Assembly (NCBI GenBank): GCA_964404285.1
Contig: CAYOJK010000005.1
Span: forward strand, 1-64,000
Length of the DNA stretch: 64,000 nucleotides
Direction of reading: 5' to 3'
Origin: JBASEY01 sp964404285
Lineage (GTDB): Bacteria > CSSED10-310
The first letter of the stretch is position 1. Each line of letters opens with the position of its first letter. Under the pieces are notes generated by a model that was not told where the DNA came from, searched no databases, and saw nothing but the letters and a program-made list of their open reading frames with translations. Made by a program: the position numbers and the translations under genes. This document shows positions 50,818 to 59,278 of this stretch, piece by piece.

Positions 50818-52263
50818 TCAGTTTTCTGCAATCTTTCCCGGATCGATGGCGTGTTTGCGTAGTTTCAATTGCAGGCCTTTGCGTGATAACCCAAGCAATA
50901 TTGCTGCTCTGGATACGTTACCATGCGTTCTTTTCAAGGCATTTAAAATAATATCTTTTTCAATAGGATCTATTTGCTCTTTTAGTATCGTCTTCAGATC
51001 TATCAACTCATCAGAAGTATTATATTGTGAGGTAAAAGTCTGATTACCGGGGTCTGATAAGGCGCCGTCAAGATCAAAATCAGTTAACGTCAACTCGGCT
51101 TTATCACATAACAAAACAGCCCGTTCAATTACGTTTTCCAACTCCCGAATATTTCCATACCAAGGGCGCTTCATCAATTGGTTCAATGTGTTCGGCGAAA
51201 TTGACTGGATATTTTTCTTGAGTCTCAGATTCATCTGTTGGATGAAGTATCGAACCAGGAGAGGTATATCATCCGGCCTGTCCCGTAACGGGGGCAGATG
51301 AATCGGGATAACGTTGAGGCGATAAAAGAGATCCTGCCGAAACTTGCCTGTAGCCACCTCGGCTTGAAGGTCCAAGTTGGAGGCGGCAATCAATCTGACA
51401 TCGACCTGAATTGTACGAATACCTCCAACCCTTTCGAACTCGCGTTCTTGGATTACCCTCAACAATTTCACCTGTAATTCAGAGGAAATCTCACTGATCT
51501 CATCCAGCAAAAGGGTGCCCTTATCTGCAAGCTCAAATCGGCCGGGTTTGGATGTAATCGCGCCCGTGAAAGCTCCTCGTTCATGGCCAAAAAATTCGCT
51601 TTCCATCAATGTTTCGGGAATTGCTGCGCAGTTGACTTTGATGAAGGGGAACTGAGACCGTTTTGATTTTTGGTGTATTAAATCGGCGATAAGCTCCTTG
51701 CCTGTGCCGCTTTCGCCGGTTATCAGAACGGTTGATGGACTGTCAGCGATGCGATCTACCAGATCAAGTATCACCTGCATTTGTCGACTTTCAGAAACAA
51801 TGCCTTTAAATGAATCAACTGAGTCTGATACGGAACTAATCGAGGCTGCTCCGGAACCCTCCGGAGCACGATAAGCTGTGATATTTCGAGCGAATCGGGC
51901 AGTGGCTTTCTGAAGGGTCGTACGGATTTCAGAGATATCGAAGGGTTTGGTGATGTAGTCAAATGCGCCGATTTTCATAGCCTCTACAGCCGTTTCAATC
52001 GTGCCGTGGGCGGTCACCATAATTACGGGAATATCAGGATAATGCACGCTGCATTCCCTTAAAAGCGTCATCCCATCGATACCGGGCATTTTTAAATCTG
52101 TAACAATCACTTGAACGGATGTGTTTTGTAAAATAGCTAACGCTTTCTTTCCGTCTTCTGCAAGAAGCGTTGTATAACCTTCACGTCGAAGCATTGCTTC
52201 CATGACACGAAGCATGTTTATTTCATCATCGACGAGCAATAGAGGAAGATATGATGTTTTCAT
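50818..52263 (-). CDS. NtrC-family sigma-54-dependent response regulator
   Basis: A 481-residue regulator: REC domain (LLLVDDEINML, phospho-Asp in VTDLKMPGIDG), AAA+ domain (GESGTGKELIADLIH Walker A, HERGAFTGAI sigma-54 contact loop, LLLDEIS Walker B) and a Fis-type HTH (VSRAAILLGLSRKGLQLKLR). It activates sigma-54 promoters when phosphorylated. The start ATG at 52263 overlaps the kinase stop as ATGA. It is almost certainly the partner of the kinase upstream. No target promoter of -24/-12 type was found by eye. Confidence 0.94.
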   Translation of the reverse strand: MKTSYLPLLLVDDEINMLRVMEAMLRREGYTTLLAEDGKKALAILQNTSVQVIVTDLKMPGIDGMTLLRECSVHYPDIPVIMVTAHGTIETAVEAMKIGAFDYITKPFDISEIRTTLQKATARFARNITAYRAPEGSGAASISSVSDSVDSFKGIVSESRQMQVILDLVDRIADSPSTVLITGESGTGKELIADLIHQKSKRSQFPFIKVNCAAIPETLMESEFFGHERGAFTGAITSKPGRFELADKGTLLLDEISEISSELQVKLLRVIQEREFERVGGIRTIQVDVRLIAASNLDLQAEVATGKFRQDLFYRLNVIPIHLPPLRDRPDDIPLLVRYFIQQMNLRLKKNIQSISPNTLNQLMKRPWYGNIRELENVIERAVLLCDKAELTLTDFDLDGALSDPGNQTFTSQYNTSDELIDLKTILKEQIDPIEKDIILNALKRTHGNVSRAAILLGLSRKGLQLKLRKHAIDPGKIAEN

Positions 52264-53594
52264 TCCGTTTTCGTCCAAGGAATATCAATTGTAAAACGTG
52301 CCCAAGAGCCTTGTTCGGATTCAGCGTAAATGTGACCTCGGTGTAGCTTGACTATTCGCCAAACCGTATAAAGGCCAAGACCGGTTCCTTTCTGCCGGAT
52401 TAATTCAGGCGTCTGTAACCTTGAATATTTTTTAAAGAGATTAGGAATTTCTGTTTTGGGAAAACCGGGACCTTCGTTTGTGACGATAATACGAAAACCA
52501 TCTGATGAACTCTCCAGCTCAACTAGAATTTCAGAATCTTCATTACCATATTTAATGGCATTACTAATCAGGTTTGCTAAGACGATTCTGATCAAATCAG
52601 GATCAATCTCCGCCAATACTTTTTTTTCAGGTAATTTTTGGATGATACCAATGCGTTTCTGCTCAGCGTCACTTCGCATAATATCGATTATCGGCTTAAT
52701 GACTAAAAAAGCGATGTCGACGTTTTTTGTTAAGTTTACCCGTAATTCGCCTCCCTCAAGACGGGAAATATCCAGATAATCACGGATCATTTCCAAAAGA
52801 CGCTCATTACGGCCAACTATCCGCTCAAGTCTTTCACGAACACCGGGACTCAATTCACCCAAGTAATCACTCAGCATCAGCTTGCTTTCCATGATCGTTG
52901 TCGCTATTGGACTTTTGATTTCATGGCTGATAAACCCCAACATCTCATCATAGTTTTTCATTGCAGTGGTAAGCTGTTCGATACGATAGACTTTCTCTAT
53001 GACTTGGCTCATTCTTTCCGCTATAGCAAGATGAAAACGAATATGGTCCAGATTATAAATATGAGGGTGAATGGAGCTTCGAAAAAACAATCCAACGATT
53101 CGATTGTCTAGGCTTAACGGGCACGTCATGCTGGATCGAATTCCCTCATGAAGCATTAATTTAGTCGAGCGGCTTGTGGGGTGACGTTTTAAATAAACAG
53201 ATAAATCATGGATAATTCTTGGACATCGATTTTTCAATACAAATTCTAAAGAACTGTTCTGGATTTCTTCACTGTAGCCTGATTTCAAGCGCAACGGTTC
53301 ATAATCTGCCACAACTGAATATGATTTGATTCTTTCGTCACCATCGGTAAGAAATGCCAAGGCAAGCCTGTTGCACTGGAAAAGGGAGCGGGATTCGTTG
53401 AAAACAAATGCCAGAATATCATGGGGCGAATAGCCGGCAGAACCTATTTGTCGATTGATTCGCTCCAAGACGGCACGAGCGCCGGCATCGAGTGGAGCAT
53501 CATCGTTCATGGCGGTTTCCGGGTGAATAAAGACGATGTTTGAATCATTCATATATTTTTCAGGAATTTTCTGAAAATTAATCTCGCTTATCAT
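52260..53594 (-). CDS. GAF-domain sensor histidine kinase
   Basis: A 444-residue soluble kinase without transmembrane segments. A GAF-like sensor domain (about 45-205) is followed by the HisKA box LGFISHEIKSPIATTIMESK and an ATPase domain with N (NLISNAIKYG), G1 (NEGPGFP) and G2 (GTGLGLYTVWRIV) boxes. It lies 134 bases after the hydA stop on the same strand and overlaps the NtrC-type regulator gene. It may sense a cytoplasmic redox ligand; that is inference from the neighbourhood. Start choice among Met1 and Met15 is uncertain. Confidence 0.9.
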   Translation of the reverse strand: MISEINFQKIPEKYMNDSNIVFIHPETAMNDDAPLDAGARAVLERINRQIGSAGYSPHDILAFVFNESRSLFQCNRLALAFLTDGDERIKSYSVVADYEPLRLKSGYSEEIQNSSLEFVLKNRCPRIIHDLSVYLKRHPTSRSTKLMLHEGIRSSMTCPLSLDNRIVGLFFRSSIHPHIYNLDHIRFHLAIAERMSQVIEKVYRIEQLTTAMKNYDEMLGFISHEIKSPIATTIMESKLMLSDYLGELSPGVRERLERIVGRNERLLEMIRDYLDISRLEGGELRVNLTKNVDIAFLVIKPIIDIMRSDAEQKRIGIIQKLPEKKVLAEIDPDLIRIVLANLISNAIKYGNEDSEILVELESSSDGFRIIVTNEGPGFPKTEIPNLFKKYSRLQTPELIRQKGTGLGLYTVWRIVKLHRGHIYAESEQGSWARFTIDIPWTKTE

Positions 53595-53728
53595 CTAACA
53601 CTCGTTATTGAATGATGTTGACATCACTCCTGTTCTCAATTTCCCTTTTCCATCAATAAAGGGTTTGGTTGATTCGTATTTAGTTTCGATAAATAGCTCA
53701 CCAAATCAAGCCAAATATAGATTTGGTA

Positions 53729-55663
53729 TCATACAATATATTTGTCGCGATGGACAAAATGAGTATGTAACAATTTATGAGCTTTTTTACCGCATGGTCC
53801 ATCGGTTAAGAATTCTTTGTAAATATCTGTTATGGCGGGGTTTAGATGTGACTTACGAACCTCTGATCGTGAATCTTCGGTATAAATCGCTTTGGCTCTT
53901 GCCTCCCGTATTGCTTCATTGGTTGGGATTGGCTGGCCTCCGCCGCCCAAGCAGCCACCCGGACACGCCATGAATTCGATGAAATGGCATTTGCTGAAGA
54001 TACCTTCTGCGATGATATCATCCATGACTTTTTTTGCATTGGCAGTTCCGTGGCATATACCTAGCTGGAGCGTGACGCCTTTCAACCAGTCCCAGTTCGG
54101 AACAAGGTGTTTCAACAGCTCGGGAACAGGCCCTACCTTATCGATTGTCAACGAGACAAGGCGGGTGCCTTCAAAACCTCGAACCGAAATGATGTTTGCG
54201 TTTTTGTAGATATTTTCAACGGGTTCGCCGGTTACCAGTTCAATCACGCAACGTAAAGCTGATTCCATGACGCCGCCGGTCGCACCAAAAATAACGCCAG
54301 AGCCGGTTGCAGTGCCGAAAGGATCGTCAAAATCTGATTTGTCACATTTGGGCAGATCGATGCCTGCTTCTTTAATCATTTTAGCGAGTTCACGAGTTGT
54401 CAGGCCATAATCGACATCCTTAAACCCGCTGCCTGTCATTTCAGGCCGATTGCACTCGAATTTTTTTGCTGAGCACGGCATCAATGCAACACTTACAATA
54501 TTCGCTGGGTTTATCTTCTGTTTTTGTGCATAGTAGGTCTTGATCAATGCACCAAACATCTGTTGAGGGCTTTTTACGCTGGACAAGTGGTGTAAATAAT
54601 CGGGGTAAAAATGTTCAATATACTTTACCCATCCGGGTGAACAGGACGTGAACTGCGGGAGTGAGTCGGCGACTTTTTGATCATTTTGTACTAGAGCTTT
54701 ATAGAGACGTAAAAGTAATTCAGTCACTCCTTCGACAACAGTCAAATCTGCAGAAAAATTTGTGTCAAAAACGGCATCGAATCCGCATTCACGAAGCGCT
54801 GTATTCATTTCCCAAGTCAGTGGTATCCCAGGCTCCAGCCCAAAACATTCAGCAATGGCAGCACGAGGACTCGGGGCTGTTTGTATCACAACATGTTTGT
54901 CGGGATCATCGATTGCGGCCCAGACGTCGTCTGTTTGATCATTTGCTTTTAACGCCGCAGTCGGACATCGGTTGATACATTGGCCGCAATAAATACAAAT
55001 AACATCCGCCAGATCTTTTTCCATAAAGGTGGAAATTTTGACTTGGTCACCCCGGTTGATCGCTTCAAGAACACCGACTTCCTGTAAATCGATACAGGTT
55101 CTGACACATCGTCGACATAAAATGCACTTATCAAGATCACGAATCAACGAATGGCTGGACTGATCGATGGTGTGACGAGATTGAGTTGGATGACCGAAAC
55201 GATAAAAATCGACACCGTACTCTTCTGCGAGGGCTTGTAATTCACAATTTCCGTTCCGATTACAGGAATAGCATTCCCCGTAATGCTCCGATAACATCAG
55301 GTCAAGGATATGTCGGCGGGTTTGCCGGACGCGTTGAGAATGGGTATGAACGATGATTGGAGCTGTGATTGGAAATGCACAGGCAGCTTGTAACGTGGAC
55401 ATTTTTTCCACTTCAACTACGCATATCCGACAGACTCCCGCAACACATAAATCGTCATGATAACACAGGGTTGGTATCCTGATATTGAGCTGACGTGAAG
55501 CTTCTAAAATAGTTGTTCCCAACGGTACCTTGATTGTTTTTCCGTCAATAGTGATACTTACTAACCCACCAACTTTTTCAAAAGTATCCTGCTTTTTAAC
55601 ACCATAGGGCCTTGTGCTCTTGGGTGAGCGGCAGGTTGTGGTACTTTCAAGGGGTTTTGTCAT
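53729..55663 (-). CDS. hydA: [FeFe] hydrogenase catalytic subunit
   Basis: A 644-residue multimeric-type [FeFe] hydrogenase. There is an N-terminal [2Fe-2S] domain (C67, C78, C81, C95), a His-Cys3 cluster (HYGECYSCNRNGNC, 127-140), two ferredoxin clusters (CILCRRCVRTC, CIYCGQCINRC), and an H-cluster domain with TSCSPGW (339-345), MPCSAKKFE (395-403) and MACPGGC (565-571). All H-cluster cysteines are present. It works with HydB and HydC to couple H2 to NAD(H), with or without ferredoxin. AAGGA lies nine bases before the ATG. No HydE/F/G maturases are in the window. Confidence 0.96.
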   Translation of the reverse strand: MTKPLESTTTCRSPKSTRPYGVKKQDTFEKVGGLVSITIDGKTIKVPLGTTILEASRQLNIRIPTLCYHDDLCVAGVCRICVVEVEKMSTLQAACAFPITAPIIVHTHSQRVRQTRRHILDLMLSEHYGECYSCNRNGNCELQALAEEYGVDFYRFGHPTQSRHTIDQSSHSLIRDLDKCILCRRCVRTCIDLQEVGVLEAINRGDQVKISTFMEKDLADVICIYCGQCINRCPTAALKANDQTDDVWAAIDDPDKHVVIQTAPSPRAAIAECFGLEPGIPLTWEMNTALRECGFDAVFDTNFSADLTVVEGVTELLLRLYKALVQNDQKVADSLPQFTSCSPGWVKYIEHFYPDYLHHLSSVKSPQQMFGALIKTYYAQKQKINPANIVSVALMPCSAKKFECNRPEMTGSGFKDVDYGLTTRELAKMIKEAGIDLPKCDKSDFDDPFGTATGSGVIFGATGGVMESALRCVIELVTGEPVENIYKNANIISVRGFEGTRLVSLTIDKVGPVPELLKHLVPNWDWLKGVTLQLGICHGTANAKKVMDDIIAEGIFSKCHFIEFMACPGGCLGGGGQPIPTNEAIREARAKAIYTEDSRSEVRKSHLNPAITDIYKEFLTDGPCGKKAHKLLHTHFVHRDKYIV

Positions 55664-55677
55664 AATCTATTTCCTTT

Positions 55678-56871
55678 TTACGAGAAGCTGAAGTTGGTTC
55701 GGCCCATAATTTCATGTTTAAAATGTTGAACGATAGATAAAAATGCATTGGGGCTCGATTGGCCAAGGCCGCATTTCGATGCAATCTGCATGGTTTTACC
55801 CAGCGACATGAGTTCTTTTAAATATGTCATTGAACACGTGCCTTCCCTGAGCATTCTAACACCTTCAAGCAGTTTCCCATTCCCGATTCTGCAGGGAGTG
55901 CACTGACCACAGGATTCTTCGACAAAGAATTCCAGAAAATTTTCAGCGATACGCAACATGTCACGGTCCGGTCCAAAAACAATTACTGAGCCTCCGGTGG
56001 AAATATCTTCAAAGGCACAGGTTCGACCAAAATCAACCGCTGGAATGCAGTGACCCGACGCTCCTCCAATTTGCACAGCTTTGGCCTCCGTTCCGCCGAC
56101 TACCTTTAAAAGCTCAGCGATAGTGATCCCCAATGGAAACTCGTAAACGCCAGGCCTTTCTACATCCCCGCTAATACTAAAGAGCTTGTAACCGCTGGAT
56201 TTATCTGTTCCGACTTTTGCAAACCAATCTCCCCCTTTTGTCATGATGCATGCTGCCCAAGCGAATGTCTCTACGTTATTGACAACAGTAGGATTGTTGT
56301 AAAAACCGGTATCGACAGGATAAGGAGGACGATTACGGGGTTCACCGCGAAATCCTTCCATCGATTCGATCAACGCAGTTTCTTCACCACAAATATAGGC
56401 TCCGGAGCCCATTTGAATCGTAATATCAAAGTTGAAGCCTTCCTTACCAGATACAGACAAGCCTAACAAACCATCTTTTCGCCTTTGTGCCAGAACGGAT
56501 TCCAGATGTGAAAGCAAATAGGTGTATTCTGCTCGAAGATATAATATGCCCTCGCTGGAGCCGATAGCCTTTCCGGCAATTGTCATTCCATCAAAGACAA
56601 GGTCAGGAAATTCTTGGAGTATGACCCTATCCTTGAATGTGCCTGGCTCGCCTTCATCTGCGTTACAAACAATATACTTTTTTTCCGATTGAGCTGCAGC
56701 GGCAAGGTTCCATTTCGTCGAAGTCGGAAAACCTGCTCCACCACGACCTCGCATACGGGAAGCAGCAATTTCTGCTATGATTTCGCTGCGTTTTAAGTCG
56801 AGCGCCCGCCGCATACCAACGAAGGGTTCGATTGACCCAAATGTTAATTCTCCTTGATATCTGGCTTTCAT
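55678..56871 (-). CDS. hydB: Hydrogenase NuoF-like subunit, short form
   Basis: A 397-residue NuoF-type flavoprotein: SRMRGRGGAGFPTSTKWNLA for FMN/NAD, NADEGEPGTFKDR, GSGAYICGEETALIESMEG and the [4Fe-4S] ligands in ESCGQCTPCRIG plus the later KCGLGQ. It lacks both the N-terminal thioredoxin-like and the C-terminal 2x[4Fe-4S] domains of the roughly 600-residue bifurcating HydB of Thermotoga/Acetobacterium. The start at 56871 overlaps the hydC stop (ATGA). An earlier in-frame ATG at 56928 lies inside hydC. Confidence 0.93.
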   Translation of the reverse strand: MKARYQGELTFGSIEPFVGMRRALDLKRSEIIAEIAASRMRGRGGAGFPTSTKWNLAAAAQSEKKYIVCNADEGEPGTFKDRVILQEFPDLVFDGMTIAGKAIGSSEGILYLRAEYTYLLSHLESVLAQRRKDGLLGLSVSGKEGFNFDITIQMGSGAYICGEETALIESMEGFRGEPRNRPPYPVDTGFYNNPTVVNNVETFAWAACIMTKGGDWFAKVGTDKSSGYKLFSISGDVERPGVYEFPLGITIAELLKVVGGTEAKAVQIGGASGHCIPAVDFGRTCAFEDISTGGSVIVFGPDRDMLRIAENFLEFFVEESCGQCTPCRIGNGKLLEGVRMLREGTCSMTYLKELMSLGKTMQIASKCGLGQSSPNAFLSIVQHFKHEIMGRTNFSFS

Positions 56872-57392
56872 GATAAAAACATGTTCTCCTGATTCTGTAA
56901 TGAAAACATACCAAAGGTTTGGCGACACTTTTCAATGATGTCATGCACTTTTTCGGGCGTAACCATCGTTATGACGTGGTCATTGACAAGCATGGCCGGC
57001 CCTTGATCGCACATACCAAGGCAATTGGTATACTCAAGTGAAAATTTTCCGTCCGGTGTCGTTTCCCCGAATTTTATTCCCAATTCATTTTCAAGTTGGC
57101 GGGCTACGCGGTCCTTACCGGCCATTTCGCACGAAATCGTTCGACAAAGACGTATGATGAAGCGGCCTTTAGGTGAATGGTTTAAAAAACTATAAAACGT
57201 GACAACACTATAAACTTCCACCGGATGAATCCCAAGCAAATCTGCCAGTACCTGCATAGCAAAACTGGAGATAGATTTATATCTTTTTTGAATTTTTTGC
57301 AGAAGAGGAATCAATGCACTTCTATTTCGACCCAGCTCGTCAGCCCAATCTGTGATATTCTGACGAAGCCGCTCATTTTCCGTCACCAGCAT
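56868..57392 (-). CDS. hydC: Hydrogenase NuoE-like [2Fe-2S] subunit
   Basis: A 174-residue NuoE-type protein: a helical N terminus with ISSFAMQVLADLLGIHPVEV and a thioredoxin-like fold with the four [2Fe-2S] ligands in LCRTISC and CLGMC. It shuttles electrons in the HydABC complex. GGAGAA lies seven bases upstream of the ATG. It lies 18 bases after the stop of the REC gene and overlaps hydB by four bases. Confidence 0.94.
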   Translation of the reverse strand: MLVTENERLRQNITDWADELGRNRSALIPLLQKIQKRYKSISSFAMQVLADLLGIHPVEVYSVVTFYSFLNHSPKGRFIIRLCRTISCEMAGKDRVARQLENELGIKFGETTPDGKFSLEYTNCLGMCDQGPAMLVNDHVITMVTPEKVHDIIEKCRQTFGMFSLQNQENMFLS

Positions 57393-57410
57393 AACTGTTC
57401 TCCAATATTA

Positions 57411-57782
57411 TTATTTTGAAAGTAACGTATTGACAACACTCACTAATTTTCTCGGCTCAAGCGGCTTTTCTTCAAACGCATCCACTGGAACAATGTCTTC
57501 GTCCTGACCAATTTTAAACCCTGTGGCTTTAGCAATACTTGTAAGCATAAGAATCGGAGCGGCAAACTTGTTTCTTCGTAATTCTTGGGCCATTGCGATG
57601 CCGTCATCCGGTTGTTCCATCATGACATCCAGGATCAACAGGTCAGGCGTGGATTGCGCAAGCAATTGCATGCCTTCAGCTCGATTATAAGCAGCGGTAA
57701 CTTCATGACCTTCACTCTCTAAAATGAGAGTACATACATCGACAACATCCGGGTCATCATCCACGATAAATATTCTTGCCAT
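57411..57782 (-). CDS. Stand-alone receiver-domain protein of the hydrogenase operon
   Basis: A 123-residue single REC domain: FIVDDDPDVVDVC, phospho-acceptor in LLILDVMMEQPDDGIAMA, then ILMLTS and FEEKPLEPRKLV. No output domain. It is closely similar in layout to the REC protein at the head of the formate dehydrogenase operon (same LDVMM-x2-P-x-DG and EKP-x2-P-x-KL blocks). ATG at 57782 has GGAGGG eight bases upstream. First gene of the hyd operon. Confidence 0.92.
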   Translation of the reverse strand: MARIFIVDDDPDVVDVCTLILESEGHEVTAAYNRAEGMQLLAQSTPDLLILDVMMEQPDDGIAMAQELRRNKFAAPILMLTSIAKATGFKIGQDEDIVPVDAFEEKPLEPRKLVSVVNTLLSK

Positions 57783-57836
57783 GTCAACACCCTCCAATCA
57801 GCTAAATAGAATATATTTGAAAAGAAAGCAGTGATA

Positions 57837-57866
57837 ATCATATTTGAATAAACTCTTTATTGTCAA
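57837..57866 (-). promoter_or_regulatory. Sigma-70 promoter of the REC-hydCBA operon
   Basis: On the minus strand there is a perfect TTGACA (57861-57866), an 18-base spacer and TATGAT (57837-57842). It gives a leader of about 48 bases before the REC gene. Confidence 0.75.
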
Positions 57867-57958
57867 GAAACCGTAAAAAACGAAGAACTTTTATACTTGA
57901 AAAATAAAAACACTCGTAATATAGAAAAACTGTCTGGAATCGATCGGAGGGTACAATA

Positions 57959-58363
57959 ATGATCGAAAAAAAAGTTGATATGAAACAGATCATAGTGAGT
58001 TTATTGGGTTTTATCGTTATATGGGTGGGGTTGACACTTACACCGGTTCAATCTGCAATAACCGGTGTTGTATCCGGAAAAGTCATCGATAACAGTGGCG
58101 AACCTATTGCCGGTGTTCGCGTATCACTGATCAGCATTGAAGGACGAAACCCAAATAAAGAAGTGATCAGCAATAAAAGGGGTGTTTTCCGATTTGTCAG
58201 CATCAGCCCGGGCGATTACATTCTCGCAGCAGAACACGAAGGATACGAGCACAGAGGAGGATCAAACTTCAGAGTATCAGCTAACAGCAGCATCAGCTTT
58301 GATGTATTTATGGATCCTATTCAGAAAACAGATAACGGGGAGTTGGACGAGTCAGACACCTAA
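57959..58363 (+). CDS. Small secreted protein with carboxypeptidase-regulatory-like domain
   Basis: A 134-residue protein with an N-terminal hydrophobic signal (about 8-30) and one CarboxypepD-reg/CNA-B-type beta-sandwich (GVVSGKVIDNSGEPIAGVRV, then NKRGVFRFVSISPGDYILAAEHEGYE). Such domains occur on cell-surface and outer-membrane proteins. GGAGGG lies eight bases before the ATG. It is divergent from the hydrogenase operon and convergent with dapF. No known enzymatic role. Confidence 0.8.
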   Translation: MIEKKVDMKQIIVSLLGFIVIWVGLTLTPVQSAITGVVSGKVIDNSGEPIAGVRVSLISIEGRNPNKEVISNKRGVFRFVSISPGDYILAAEHEGYEHRGGSNFRVSANSSISFDVFMDPIQKTDNGELDESDT

Positions 58364-58413
58364 ACATTTCACTTCAGTCACTTTAAAGGCAATAAAGATT
58401 TTATACGAGTAAA

Positions 58414-59268
58414 TCAGTACGTGCCGTCGGTGAACCAAATGCCGTCATAAACATGTATGGCCGGGCCGACCATTTGAAGCTCACCTTGTGTGTTTTGATG
58501 AAAATCTAGAATTCCACCCGGCATTTTCACTGAGCAATGTGGATCAACCAAATGTCTAAGGCGACTGGCCGCAAATGCTGCCGCTGCGCCGCTGCCGCAT
58601 GCTCCGGTCATACCTGCACCACGTTCCCAGACTATAAGCTCAATTTGAGACCTGGATTGAACGCTACAAAAGCCTACATTTATTTTTTGGGGGAACAATG
58701 AATGGGTCTCAATTTGAGGTCCATACCTCAGGACATCATCTATTTGAATTTCATCTAGAAAGATCACACAATGCGGGTTTCCAATGCTTACACACGTAGC
58801 ATCGAAATCTCTATTATCTACAGACAATATGATCTTTTGAGCTGAGCCCTCTCCAATCATCGGCAGACAGAACTTTTGAAAGCATGGAGTTCCTATGTTG
58901 ATGCTCACTTGTTGATAAGTGATATCTGCCGGGTCAAGACAGACTCCTACCGAGCGTTCTCCGATTTCAATGGTAAAACAATTGTCGGATACATATTTTC
59001 GTTCTCGGCACAGCCTTGCGACACAGCGTAAGGCGTTTCCACACATTTCGGCTTCCGATCCGTCGCAGTTAAAAATACGCATAGCAAAAGCATCGGTTAC
59101 AGAAGGCAGGATGATGACGATACCATCAGCTCCCGGTCCCAGACGTCGATGGCTCATATCGATGGCAAGTTTTACAAAATCGATCTTCGCAAGCTCCGGA
59201 TTATGAAGTGCATCTAAAAACAGATAATCGTTCCCGAGACCATGGAGTTTTGAAAAAGGGATTTTCAT
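58414..59268 (-). CDS. dapF: Diaminopimelate epimerase
   Basis: A 284-residue DapF, which converts LL-DAP to meso-DAP for lysine and peptidoglycan synthesis. The active-site cysteines are in FNCDGSEAEMCGNALRC and GACGSGAAAAF, and SKLHGLGNDYLFLD is the family N terminus. The frame is open a further 57 codons upstream into guaB, but the start at 59268 matches the family start and lies 10 bases after the guaB stop, so the longer version is rejected. The start has no strong ribosome site, suggesting coupling to guaB. Confidence 0.95.
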   Translation of the reverse strand: MKIPFSKLHGLGNDYLFLDALHNPELAKIDFVKLAIDMSHRRLGPGADGIVIILPSVTDAFAMRIFNCDGSEAEMCGNALRCVARLCRERKYVSDNCFTIEIGERSVGVCLDPADITYQQVSINIGTPCFQKFCLPMIGEGSAQKIILSVDNRDFDATCVSIGNPHCVIFLDEIQIDDVLRYGPQIETHSLFPQKINVGFCSVQSRSQIELIVWERGAGMTGACGSGAAAAFAASRLRHLVDPHCSVKMPGGILDFHQNTQGELQMVGPAIHVYDGIWFTDGTY

Positions 59269-59278
59269 CGCGTTACCA

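Noticed and set aside
55678..57392. Respiratory complex I (nuoE/nuoF)
   Set aside because: NuoE- and NuoF-type genes lie beside hydA and fdhA, and no other complex I genes are present. They are NAD modules of soluble enzymes.
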